Source: PALSA-660 sp963726435 (GTDB lineage Bacteria > Actinomycetota > Coriobacteriia > Anaerosomatales > PALSA-660). Taken from it: a stretch of 64,000 nucleotides of DNA. Below are positions 11,945 to 20,121 of this stretch, one piece after another (within the stretch, counting starts at the first letter, position 1; the number at the start of each line of letters is the position of its first letter). The notes under the pieces were generated by a model that made no database searches, was not told the origin of the DNA, and was given only the letters and a program-made list of their open reading frames with translations. The stretch spans positions 1-64,000 of the forward strand of contig CAVSCJ010000005.1 of the NCBI GenBank assembly GCA_963726435.1. The letters run 5' to 3'. A program made the translations under genes and the position numbers.

Positions 11945-12877
11945 CAGCCCTTCGTTGGCCGCGACAGCCATCAGCGAGGTCGTGTTGAACGGAACCGGCG
12001 GCTCGACCTTCCGCCTCGTGTTCTTCGTCTCGACCACGGTGCCCGTCGTCGCTCCGGCCACGGCGTCCAGCACCGCGCATGCGGCGGCCTCGGACTTGAA
12101 GCGCTCGGCGGCGTGGGTGGCGATCAGCGGCGTGCCGCCCGCCTCGAAGGAGCCCTTGACCGTCCAGTAGTCCTCGGGCACGAACGCGGAGCGCTCGGCC
12201 TCGCGATCCACGATGAGCTTCAGTGTGGGGGTCTGCACGCGGCCCGCGGACAGCACGTCGCCGAAGGGCTTCCTGTTCTTCTTCTGCAGGGTGAGCGTCA
12301 TGTAGCGGGTCAGCGCCGCTCCCCAGACCAGGTCGATGTCCTGCCGCGACTCGCCCGCTTGAGCCAGCGCCTCGGATATCTCCCCCGGCTCCGAGAAGGC
12401 GCGCTGGATCTCGTCCCGCGTGATCGCGGAGAAGCGCACGCGCGAGACGGGGACCGTGGGGTTGACCGAGCACACGATATCTCGCGCGTCGGCGCCGATC
12501 AGCTCGCCTTCACGGTCGAAGTCGGTGGCGATGATGACGTCGTCGGCCTTCTTGGCAAGCGACTTGAGGGACTGGATGATGCCCCTCTCCGCAGGGAGCT
12601 TCACGGTGTCCGTGGCCACCAGCGTCGGCAGCGACTCGAGCCTCCACTTCTTGAGGTCGACCATCACCTTCGGGTCCCCGACCGACGGGGCGAGCTCGGG
12701 GAAGTCCACGCCCATGATGTGACCCTTGAGGCCTATCGAGACCCAATCCTCGCCGTCACGGCCCTTGAAGGTGTAGACGGGCGTCGTGTAGACCTTGTCG
12801 GTCTTCGAGGCGCCGACCGCCAGTATCTCGGCGATGCGCTTGGCTGCGATGTTCTTCTCTGAGACTACCAGGCGCAA
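11940..12877 (-). CDS. topA: DNA topoisomerase I (type IA), truncated at the 3' end
   Basis: Type IA topoisomerases relax negatively supercoiled DNA. About 312 residues remain: a TOPRIM domain starting VVSEKNIAAKRIAEIL with ATDFDREGEL at residues 117-126 (metal-binding acidic cluster), and SAGRVQTPTL at 210-219. The opening VSEKNIAAKRIA and the domain layout resemble the archaeal-type TopA found in some bacteria. After PFNTTSLM and ANEGLTT the sequence stops being topA. The active-site tyrosine region (SYPR-type motif) and the zinc ribbons are absent, so this copy could not work as written. The start codon is TTG at 12,877. Truncation coincides with the junction, so the missing part is probably lost through assembly, not mutation. 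Confidence 0.9.
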
Positions 12878-12931
12878 AGAGGCCGCCCTTTCCTGTCGTG
12901 TGGTCCCGCCGGCTTGCGGCGCGGTGTCCGG

Positions 12932-13483
12932 CTAGAGGCCTATGTCCGCGGCCCTGGCCTGCATGGCGGCCAATGATAGCGTGAGGAACTCTTCTCTCGT
13001 CAAACCGAGATCCGAGCAGGTTCCCATCTGCTCCCGGCTCGCGCCGCGGGCGAACGCCTTCTCTTTCCACCTCTTCAGGAGGCTCCGCACCTCCACTGCC
13101 GCGAGAGAGCGATCGGGCCTCACGAGCGCCGCGGCGACGATGAAGCCGGTCGTCGGGTCGGACGCGTAGAGGGCCTTGTCCATGAGCGACTCCCGCTCGG
13201 CCTTGTCGGCGTGACCGAGGATAGCGTGGATGATGCGATCGTCCACGAGCCCCGCCAACTGCTCGGCGGTGACCAGGCCATGGCGCGCGGGGTCCTCACC
13301 GGTCTCGGCGTAGTCGAGGTCGTGCAGCAGGCCGGTCAGGGCCCACCCTTCGACCTCGGCGTCGCACAGCCCGAAGTGGCGCGCGAGGGCCTCCATGATG
13401 CACTCGACCGCGATCGAGTGGTTCACGAGGTTGCGGGACGGGATGCGCTGACGGACCAGGGCTAGGGCCTCGGTGCGGTCCAC
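12932..13483 (-). CDS. HD-domain phosphohydrolase
   Basis: The 183-residue protein has the HD-domain pattern: NHS near residue 21, LHDLD at 53-57 (the HD pair) and HAILGHADK near 86-94. Such proteins hydrolyse phosphate esters or nucleotides using bound metal. It resembles the stand-alone HDIG-type proteins whose substrates are mostly unknown. It is cytoplasmic, with no membrane segment. A GGAG-type site precedes the ATG, and a GC-rich hairpin (arms 13,501-13,509 and 13,521-13,529) lies just upstream of the start. Confidence 0.8.
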   Translation of the reverse strand: MDRTEALALVRQRIPSRNLVNHSIAVECIMEALARHFGLCDAEVEGWALTGLLHDLDYAETGEDPARHGLVTAEQLAGLVDDRIIHAILGHADKAERESLMDKALYASDPTTGFIVAAALVRPDRSLAAVEVRSLLKRWKEKAFARGASREQMGTCSDLGLTREEFLTLSLAAMQARAADIGL

Positions 13484-13500
13484 TTCTCACTCCTTGTCGG

Positions 13501-13529
13501 GGCCGGGCCGGTAAGGACGGGGCCCGGCC
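13501..13529 (-). promoter_or_regulatory. GC-rich hairpin upstream of the HD-domain gene
   Basis: Nine-base arms GGCCGGGCC and GGCCCGGCC are separated by an 11-base loop, ending 17 bases before the start codon at 13,483. It could act as an mRNA leader structure or as the end of the preceding nucleotidase transcript. No T-run follows. Confidence 0.35.
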
Positions 13530-13674
13530 GGGCAGTTGGGTTCCATACTATGGCCCGTGTCAAGGGTGGGCCACCGCGGGCGGGGTCACGGCATGGGTTG
13601 CGCGGTCTCACCGGAAGTGATACCGCATGGCGAGAAGGCCCCGGGCACGGTGCTCGGGTGGGCGTGGCACGCTC

Positions 13675-15143
13675 CTACCGGTAGGTGAGCCGGCCCTCGA
13701 CCTTGCGCGTCACGTTCTGGTGTGCGAGCAGCCACTCGCGCAGCACCGTCTGCGCCGATGACGCCACGATCTTGGGCGGCGCGGCGGCTTCGAGCCCCTC
13801 GGCGGTGATCGCAAGATACTGCTCGCAGTTCTTGGCGTGGTAGCCCTGCAGGGTCACGGTGTATGTCGCGACGTCATCGACCGCGGCGCCGCCCAGATCC
13901 AGGGAGACCAGCCGGTGCTCCGCATCCGAGTACACCGCCCTCACGCCGGCGTTGACCTGGTAGCACTCGCCCTCGCCGTTGCGGTTCTCCGTGCGCATCC
14001 AGTGGCCGAACATCCGCTTGAGATCCGCGCCGGTCACCGTGTAGCGCGTGAGCGAGTCGTCGTACGGGAAGCACGAAACGAGGTCCATCAGCGTCACCGC
14101 CGGCCCCATCTCCTTCACCCGGACCGAGCCGGCGCCCAGCAGGATCACGTCGGTGCCCACCGACTCGGCGAGTGCGTCCGCCATGAGGTCTCCCAGCGAG
14201 GTTTCCTGCTCCCGCAGCGGATGGGTCAGCTTCTCGGTGAACTTCGTGATCACCACCCCGTACTTGCGGTCGACGACGCTCTTGAACGAGTCGATGAACT
14301 CCGCCATCCGCAGGTCCGGCTCGGCTATGTGCTCGTCGATGGGGATGAGCTTCCACGTCCAGTCGACTATCGAGTTCGTGTCGTCGTCGACGACGATGTC
14401 GAATCGTCCGATCTGGTTGGTACCGGTGCCGGCCTGCGCGATCAGGATGTTGTTCACCTGCGCCGGCTCCGAGAGCATCGTGTGGCTGTGGCCGCCGATG
14501 ATCATGTCGACGCCCCACTCGGGCCGCAGCATCGCCGCCAGCTCCTTGTCGGAGTCGAACCCGATGTGCGTGAGCACGATGGTCAGGTCGATGTCGTCGT
14601 TCTTGAAGGCGTCGCAGATCTTGCCGACCTCGCCGGCCGCCTCCTCGAGCGTGACGAACGTGCCGATGAGTTCGTCGAGCTTGAGCGCGTCCATCACCTT
14701 CTCGGTGACGATGCCGGTGAACAGGATGCTGAAGCCCGGCCATCTCCTTGATGTAGGTAGGGGTTCATCATCCGTTTCTCGAACGGCTTGATGTAGATGT
14801 TCGCGTTGACGATCGGGAAGTTCGCGATCTTCTCGAGGAACAGCAGATGCGGGAGGCCGTAGTCGATCTCGTGGTTGCCGAGCGCGACGACGTCGGGCGC
14901 GAGGTAGTTCATGAGCTGCATGGTCGACGTGCCCTTGAAGTCCGAGTCGATGATCGACCCTTGGACCATGTCGCCGGCGATGCAGTAGATGACGTTCTCT
15001 TCCTCGGCCCGCACCTTGTTGATGTAGCCCGACAGCAGGGGCAGCCCGCCGATCAGATCGCCCGCCTCGCCGCCCAGCTCGGCGAGGAAGTCGCCGTGCA
15101 TGTCGTTGCTGTGCAGGATCGTGAACTTCCGGGTCCCCGCCAT
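13675..15143 (-). CDS. 5'-nucleotidase/UDP-sugar hydrolase family metallophosphoesterase (frameshifted)
   Basis: The N-terminal metallophosphoesterase domain has LHSNDMHGDF near residue 10, GDMVQGS near 58 and ALGNHEIDYG near 87, which are the metal-binding motifs. Further on, IIGGHSHTML completes the site, and the C-terminal 5'-nucleotidase domain includes LGDLMADALAE and LMDLVSCFPYDDSL. The family hydrolyses nucleoside phosphates or related esters, usually outside the cell, but I see no clear signal peptide here. One or two indels near 14,735-14,760 break the frame between NPYL and FSILFTGIVTEK. Restored length is about 489 residues, slightly short for the family. Confidence 0.8.
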
Positions 15144-15239
15144 CAGGGATCGCCCCCTCGCAAGCGCGACACGACCGATGCTCTCTTGTTGCCCCAGTGG
15201 CGCTCGCCGGTACCTTGGACGGAACGTGGCGCAGGCGTC

Positions 15240-15896
15240 CTAGGCTCTGGCCGCCTCGACCCGAGCGGCAAGCCACTCGACCCACGCCGCGACACCCTCG
15301 CCGGTCTTGGCGCTCATGGGGAGGATCGGCGCCGAGCCGTTCAAGCGTCGCACGGAATCGACGAAGGCCTCCTGGTCGAAATCGAAGAAGCCCGCCGCGT
15401 CGACCTTGTTGAGCAGGATCGCCTCGGCCATCGCGAAGATCCCCGGGTACTTGAGCGGCTTGTCGTCCCCCTCCGGCACCGAGGCGATCACCACGCGCGC
15501 GTCCTGTCCCAAGTCGAACTCGGTGGGACACACGAGGTTGCCGACGTTCTCGATGATGACGAGATCCAGGTCGGCCAGCGGCAGAGCGTCGAAGGCCCGA
15601 GAGACCATGCTGGCTTCGAGATGACAGGCGCCTCCCGTGTTGATCTGGACGGCCGGGACACCGGCCGCCTTCACCTTGTCGGCGTCCACCCTGCTCGCGA
15701 TGTCCCCTTCGACGACCGCGATGCGGTAGCGGTCCCTGAGTGCGGCGATCGTGGCGAGTATCGTGGTCGTCTTGCCGGCGCCAGGAGAGGCCAGAACGTC
15801 GAGCGCGAAGACCCCGGCGTCGGCGAGGCGCGCGCGATTGGCCGCGGCGACCGCGTCGTTGCGCGCCAGGATCGGGCGGGAAAGGTCGATCTCCAC
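15240..15896 (-). CDS. hypB: Hydrogenase nickel-incorporation GTPase HypB
   Basis: HypB delivers nickel to [NiFe]-hydrogenase with HypA and uses GTP. The 218-residue protein has the P-loop SPGAGKTT at residues 37-44, GGACHLEA (metal-binding Cys-His pair), ENVGNLVCPTEFDLG and NKVDAAG (the guanine-specificity NKxD). No His-rich N-terminal extension is present. It follows hypA by 12 bases and is in the same operon. No hydrogenase structural genes occur in this window, so the partner enzyme must be elsewhere. Confidence 0.95.
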   Translation of the reverse strand: MEIDLSRPILARNDAVAAANRARLADAGVFALDVLASPGAGKTTTILATIAALRDRYRIAVVEGDIASRVDADKVKAAGVPAVQINTGGACHLEASMVSRAFDALPLADLDLVIIENVGNLVCPTEFDLGQDARVVIASVPEGDDKPLKYPGIFAMAEAILLNKVDAAGFFDFDQEAFVDSVRRLNGSAPILPMSAKTGEGVAAWVEWLAARVEAARA

Positions 15897-15908
15897 GGGC
15901 GCTGCCCC

Positions 15909-16274
15909 CTACTCCGGTTCCTCGATGCCCGGCACGTCGACTTCAACCTTGCCGATCAGCAGATCGTTTCCGGAGATCACCTCGGTCATCTGACCTCCGC
16001 AAGCTGTGCATCTGCGGTCGAAGCGGTCGTGACCGAACTCCGCTCCGCAGGCCAGGCACAGCGAGCGCGCCGGCGTCACCGTGATGTCGAGGACCGCGCC
16101 CTCCGCCAGGGTCCCCGGCGTCATGCACTCCCACGCGAAGAGCATGGAATCGGTCTCGAGAGCGGTCAACTCGCCGACGGTCACCCGAACCACTTCGATC
16201 CGCGTCGCGCCCGCGGCCGTGCTCGCCTCCACCACCGCGTCGAGCACCTCGCGAGTCACGCCCATCTCGTGCAC
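15909..16274 (-). CDS. hypA: Hydrogenase nickel-insertion protein HypA
   Basis: HypA is the nickel chaperone that works with HypB. The 121-residue protein begins MHEMGVTREVL, with the essential second-position His for nickel, and has the zinc site CLAC (Cys73, Cys76) and CTAC (Cys89, Cys92). The start is the GTG at 16,274, chosen because the family starts MHE; longer readings run into tatC. It begins four bases after the tatC stop. Confidence 0.95.
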   Translation of the reverse strand: MHEMGVTREVLDAVVEASTAAGATRIEVVRVTVGELTALETDSMLFAWECMTPGTLAEGAVLDITVTPARSLCLACGAEFGHDRFDRRCTACGGQMTEVISGNDLLIGKVEVDVPGIEEPE

Positions 16275-16278
16275 GGGA

Positions 16279-17061
16279 TCAGGCCCGCGCCTCTTCGAGG
16301 GCTTCGTCAGAGTCGTCGGTCCCATTCTGCTTCTTGATCTTGCGGGCGAGGAAGACGCGACAGGCGAGCAGGCTGGCCTCGTAGAGGACGATCATCGCGA
16401 TCGCCAACGCCCCCATGCTGACAGGCGACCAGTCGGGAGTGATCATCGCCGCGGCGATGGTGATCCCGACGTAGACGAAGCGCCAGTTCCCGCGCAGCAC
16501 GCGGTACGGGACCACCCCGAAGTAGACGAGGTAGAAGACGATCACGGGCACCTGGAAGGCGACGCCGAAGCCGAGCAGGAAGAACTCGACGACCTGCAGC
16601 ATGTCGCCGGCCTGAGGCATGAACTTCATGATCGTGCCGGTCTGATCGGCCAGCCACTGGAAGCTCGCCGGCAGGATGACGATGTAGCAGAGAACCACGC
16701 CCGCGGCGAAGAGCACCACCATGGCGATGAATGTCGGAACGACCCACTTGCGCTCCTTCGGCTTCAGCGCCGGGAGTAGGAATCCCATGATCTGCCAGGC
16801 GATGATCGGGCTGCCGATCACGACCGCGCTCCAGAACGACAGGCCGAACCTCACCATCATCGGGTCCAGCACGCCGAGCGCGACCGGCTCGGTCCCCTTA
16901 AGGATGGGCCACACCGGAGCGAGCACGAACCGGTAGATGGGATCCGTGAAGAAGTAGGCAGCGATCGTTCCCACGGTCAGCACCGCGAACAGCAGGAAGA
17001 TGCGCTTCCTCAATTCGTCGAGGTGATTCAGGAACGGCATGCGCGCGGGGCCGATGGGCAT
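16279..17061 (-). CDS. tatC: Twin-arginine translocase subunit TatC
   Basis: TatC is the multi-spanning receptor that recognises twin-arginine signal peptides. The 260-residue protein has the family opening FLNHLDELRKRIF, six predicted membrane helices and the conserved FLLPALKPKERKW and AMITPDWSP segments. The C-terminal tail is charged and unlike the core. A second Met at 17,040 (MPFLNHL) is an alternative start close to the usual family start. It follows the TatA/B gene by 27 bases. Confidence 0.95.
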   Translation of the reverse strand: MPIGPARMPFLNHLDELRKRIFLLFAVLTVGTIAAYFFTDPIYRFVLAPVWPILKGTEPVALGVLDPMMVRFGLSFWSAVVIGSPIIAWQIMGFLLPALKPKERKWVVPTFIAMVVLFAAGVVLCYIVILPASFQWLADQTGTIMKFMPQAGDMLQVVEFFLLGFGVAFQVPVIVFYLVYFGVVPYRVLRGNWRFVYVGITIAAAMITPDWSPVSMGALAIAMIVLYEASLLACRVFLARKIKKQNGTDDSDEALEEARA

Positions 17062-17088
17062 GGCTTCATCGAGGAGGCGGCGGCGCCG

Positions 17089-17523
17089 CTACCCCTCGTC
17101 CTCCTCGTCGGTCTCGTCCGCGAGCGGCGCGGTCGTCGGATGCCGCCTCTTCGGCGCTACTGGCGTGTCGCCGTCATCTGCCGGCTCCGCACCCTCGGCC
17201 GTGCCGGCGGGCTCAGCCGAGTCAGCGTTCTCGCCGGATCCGGAAGCGGTCCCGGTCGCTTCGGCTTCCCGCGCCCCGGTGAGCGCATCGGAGGCAGCGC
17301 CGGCTTTCGCTATGCGCTCCTCGATGGTGATCGCGTCCTTGGTCGGACCCTCGGCCTTGTAGATCTCGGTGCTCAGGGTCTGCTGCATGATGCTCTTGTA
17401 CTTGTTGAACTCGCGCATGAACCGCCCGACGGTGCGAGCGAGTTGCGGGATCTTGTCTGGTCCGAAGAGCAGGAGCGCGACCAGTACGATGATGAAGAAC
17501 TCTTGACCGCCGAAGGAGAACAC
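17089..17523 (-). CDS. tatA: Twin-arginine translocase subunit TatA/TatB
   Basis: The protein has one N-terminal membrane helix (FFIIVLVALLLFGPDKIP), the characteristic FGP hinge and an amphipathic helix (LARTVGRFMREFNK). The remaining 90 residues are a charged, Ala/Glu-rich tail. TatA and TatB cannot be told apart safely; the length (144) and the long tail slightly favour TatB-like. The start is GTG at 17,523, five bases after the STAS gene stop. Confidence 0.85.
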   Translation of the reverse strand: MFSFGGQEFFIIVLVALLLFGPDKIPQLARTVGRFMREFNKYKSIMQQTLSTEIYKAEGPTKDAITIEERIAKAGAASDALTGAREAEATGTASGSGENADSAEPAGTAEGAEPADDGDTPVAPKRRHPTTAPLADETDEEDEG

Positions 17524-17528
17524 CCGTT

Positions 17529-17864
17529 CTACGCTCCCACGGCTTCGTCGACCGACACGTAGAGCGGGAGCACCTGGTCGAGCCCGGTGATGCGCAGGAT
17601 CTTGATCACTGCGTCATCGCCCGAAACGACACGGAGCTCCCCGCCCGCTTCACGCGCACGCCGCAGCGCGCCTATCAGCACGCCGAGGCCCGACGAGTCG
17701 ATGAACGGAACGGCCGCGAGGTCTGCGACGACCACCCGGCAGCCTTGGCTCATCGCGTCGACCAACGCGGCCTTCAGCGACGGCGAGGTATGCACGTCGA
17801 CCTCGCCGGAAACGCGGACCACGCAGGAATCGCCGTGACGCGACGAGCTCAGTTCGAGATCCAT
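17529..17864 (-). CDS. STAS-domain anti-sigma-factor antagonist
   Basis: The 111-residue protein has the STAS core with GEVDVHTSPSLKAAL and VPFIDSSGLGVLIGAL. The Ser pair at 57-58 is the expected phosphorylation site for an anti-sigma kinase. Proteins of this family bind or release anti-sigma factors in a partner switch. The ATG at 17,864 matches the normal family start. A second STAS gene lies head-to-head 154 bases away, and the Tat and Hyp genes follow in the same direction. No RsbW-type kinase is seen here. Confidence 0.9.
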   Translation of the reverse strand: MDLELSSSRHGDSCVVRVSGEVDVHTSPSLKAALVDAMSQGCRVVVADLAAVPFIDSSGLGVLIGALRRAREAGGELRVVSGDDAVIKILRITGLDQVLPLYVSVDEAVGA

Positions 17865-18018
17865 GTCCGTTCGCTCCTCGACCGGGGAATAGACGCGCGA
17901 GGTACAGGATGACATTGTAGCGCGCGTGTGTCGCCATCGATGTTCCCGGAAACCGCCGAATGGGCAACACTGGGACATGCGGGCTTGGACCGGAAGCGTT
18001 GAACGAGCGGAGGCAAGG

Positions 18019-18393
18019 GTGCCCCTCACGATCACGATCGATCGACTTGAGGAAGCTTGGCTCTTGGCGGCCTGTGGAGAGTTGGACTACGGCGAATGTG
18101 GAGCGTTCCGGCTGCAGATCGACAAGATCCTGCGGGTGAGACCGGCGACCCTGGTGGTCGACTTCTCCCGGATCGACTACTTGGACAGCTCGGGCCTCGG
18201 CCTGCTTCTCAGCCTGTGGCAGGAGAACGGCTCCCGAGGAGGACGCCAGGTCCTCGTCACGAACGAAACGGTCGACAGCATCCTCGAGATAACGCGTCTG
18301 ACCGGGGTCTTCACCACCCGCCCGGATGCGGACTCGGCACTCGCCTACCTGAGACAGACGTCACCGCCGCAGGCCGGGGACGCGCACTCCTAG
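18019..18393 (+). CDS. Second STAS-domain protein, divergent from the first
   Basis: The 124-residue protein contains GELDYGECGAF and IDYLDSSGLGLLLSLW, a STAS domain with Ser57-58 as the likely regulated residues. I chose the GTG at 18,019 because GGAGG sits just upstream and the sequence from there matches the family length. Longer starts extend back to 17,926. It is transcribed away from the other STAS gene, so both share one intergenic region. Like the other, it lacks a kinase neighbour. Confidence 0.85.
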   Translation: MPLTITIDRLEEAWLLAACGELDYGECGAFRLQIDKILRVRPATLVVDFSRIDYLDSSGLGLLLSLWQENGSRGGRQVLVTNETVDSILEITRLTGVFTTRPDADSALAYLRQTSPPQAGDAHS

Positions 18394-18441
18394 CGGATCG
18401 CTGCCTTGAGTGGCATCCGGGTCCGCACGGGCCCGGGCACG

Positions 18442-19092
18442 CTAGGGCGTGGTCGGCGAGAGCGCTGCGATGTTGTCCTTGGCCGCTTGCGCCATATCCC
18501 CCGTCGGCTCGATCGCAAGATAGGCTTCGAACGCGGCGATGGCCTTCGCGCTATCGCTCGAGCCGTAGAAGACTCCGAGGTTGAAGAGGTTCGGCGCGAA
18601 CTTGGGATCGGCGGTCCGGACCTTCTCCCCCTCTGCGATCGCGGCAGGTGTGTCGCCCGAGTAGAACAGCGAGACCGCGTAGTCACCCATGACGGGAACG
18701 TCCCCCGGCTTCACGGCCAGTGCGCGACCATAGTAGGTCGAGGCCGCCTTCCAGATCGGCGCGTCCTGCCCCGAGTCCGTCCCTTTGAGGGCCTGCTGGA
18801 CCTGCTGACCCCACTCGTAGTAGTTCTGCGCCTGCGCCACGAGCAGGGCGTAGTTCTTCGGGTCGGCGGTTATCGACGCCTCCGTCGCCTTGATGACCGG
18901 CGTGTACTGCAAAGACAGCGCATCGATCGTCGCGGTCGTCGAGGTCGACCCCGCGGGCGTCGCAGGCAGCGCCGGGCTCCCGCTGCACGTGGTGGCCATG
19001 GACGTGAAGCCGATCCCCACCACGAAGGTCAAGGCGACGAAGATGATCACTGCCTTCATGAAAGGCGACGTACGGCTCTTGTCGATTGCCAT
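18442..19092 (-). CDS. Membrane-anchored TPR-type protein
   Basis: The 216-residue protein has a short basic N-terminus, one membrane helix (residues about 13-30), a Thr/Ser-rich linker and tandem helical repeats: ASTYYGRALAVKPGDVPVMG, AIAEGEKVRTADPKFAP, AIAAFEAYLAIEPTGDMAQA. These are TPR-like and would face outside or lie near the membrane surface. It may be a scaffold for a complex; function is unknown. It is followed convergently by the second STAS gene, and a related small membrane protein lies upstream. Confidence 0.7.
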   Translation of the reverse strand: MAIDKSRTSPFMKAVIIFVALTFVVGIGFTSMATTCSGSPALPATPAGSTSTTATIDALSLQYTPVIKATEASITADPKNYALLVAQAQNYYEWGQQVQQALKGTDSGQDAPIWKAASTYYGRALAVKPGDVPVMGDYAVSLFYSGDTPAAIAEGEKVRTADPKFAPNLFNLGVFYGSSDSAKAIAAFEAYLAIEPTGDMAQAAKDNIAALSPTTP

Positions 19093-19192
19093 GTTCGGGA
19101 TTCCTCCGTGTTGGTGGGTCGAGAGACGGCACCTGGGCCGCGGGCCACAGGCAGGATCTGGCCGGTGAGCCTTGGACCGCTTCGCGTCGAGG

Positions 19193-19598
19193 CTAGGGAG
19201 CCGGGGTGGTCTCGGCGGCGCCGCTCGAGCTGACGGCGGGGTGGCCTGGGGGCAGTGCGGTCGCGTTCAACTGCTCCTGCGTCAACGTCGGCGCACCTTG
19301 GCTGTTGGTGACCGGGGCTGGCGCAGAAGATGGAGACGCGCCGGTCGCCGAGTTGCCGGCCAGAACGGTCCCAAGCACGAAACCGAGGATGGCACCGAGC
19401 AGCAGCCCGATGATCCCGACCAGTGCGGCCACCGCGTACGACGACGACTGGTCGCCCGCCGGAGAGGGCTGCGAGGGCGCGGCCTTCGACGACTTCGCAG
19501 GCGCCTTGCTTGCGGGCGTCGCCGCCGTCTGGGCGGCCCTTGGCCGCCGGAGCCTTCGCCTCGGGTTCCTCGTCGAAGAAGAAGTCCTGCTCGGTCAC
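19193..19598 (-). CDS. Small membrane protein with acidic N-terminus and Ser/Pro/Ala tail (frameshifted)
   Basis: It begins MTEQDFFFDEEPEAKAPAAK. A one-base shift near 19,540 leads into SSKAAPSQPSPAGDQSSSYA, then one membrane helix VAALVGIIGLLLGAILGFVL and a tail rich in Ser, Pro and Ala ending AAETTPAP. The shape, an acidic cytoplasmic tail, one helix and a flexible outer tail, resembles its neighbour at 18,442. I cannot assign a function. Confidence 0.6.
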
Positions 19599-19607
19599 GT
19601 GCGTACC

Positions 19608-20114
19608 CTACCTTCCGTCCTCGTCAGAGGGGCTATCCGAGTGACTCTCCGGGCCGCCCGGGGAGACAGGGGGGCCGGGCAGACCGGGCGCGATTATAGC
19701 ACGCACCCTGGGGCGGTACCGCTCACCGGAGAGCGCATCGCGGCCTCTTGCGCGCAGCACCAGCAACGCCGCGACGACCGCGGCGACAGCGCCCACGGCT
19801 CCGCCCACATCCGGAGTCACTCCGAGCGTCAGCGCCGCCAGGTAGCCGCCCGCATATCCGGCCAGCAACCCCACGGCGGGCAGGATGAAGACGATGATGC
19901 CGGCACGGGTGTCGGCGCCCTCCGGTATCTCGACCTCGACCTCGTCGCCGAGCTTGGCGCCGAAGCCGTCGCGCGCGCCGACGACCGTGACTCCGTCGCG
20001 GTCGACGTGGCAGCAGGCGGCGCACGACGCGCACGCGTCTCCGGCCGCCACGCGCACGTCGACCGAACCGTCCGAAGCGGCGATGACCGTCCCACGCTCC
20101 AAGATGCCGCTCAT
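19608..20114 (-). CDS. RseC/SoxR-reducing-system family membrane protein
   Basis: The 168-residue protein has the RseC pattern: a beta-rich N-terminal part, the cysteine cluster CASCAACCHV (Cys28, 31, 34, 35), a VEVEIPEG strand and two adjacent membrane helices at about 70-110. The family takes part in electron transfer (RnfA-E/SoxR reduction) or sigma-factor regulation in other bacteria. The clustered Cys residues suggest metal or redox binding. The start ATG at 20,114 gives a normal length. The amidohydrolase gene ends eight bases upstream. Confidence 0.8.
   Translation of the reverse strand: MSGILERGTVIAASDGSVDVRVAAGDACASCAACCHVDRDGVTVVGARDGFGAKLGDEVEVEIPEGADTRAGIIVFILPAVGLLAGYAGGYLAALTLGVTPDVGGAVGAVAAVVAALLVLRARGRDALSGERYRPRVRAIIAPGLPGPPVSPGGPESHSDSPSDEDGR
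19693..19701 (-). promoter_or_regulatory. Extended -10 motif inside the RseC-like gene
   Basis: TGCTATAAT on the minus strand lies about 95 bases before the start of the 19,598 gene. The identical nine-base motif occurs at 24,149-24,157 before the radical SAM gene. No TTGACA-like -35 is seen at either site. Confidence 0.35.
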
Positions 20115-20121
20115 CCGTGCC

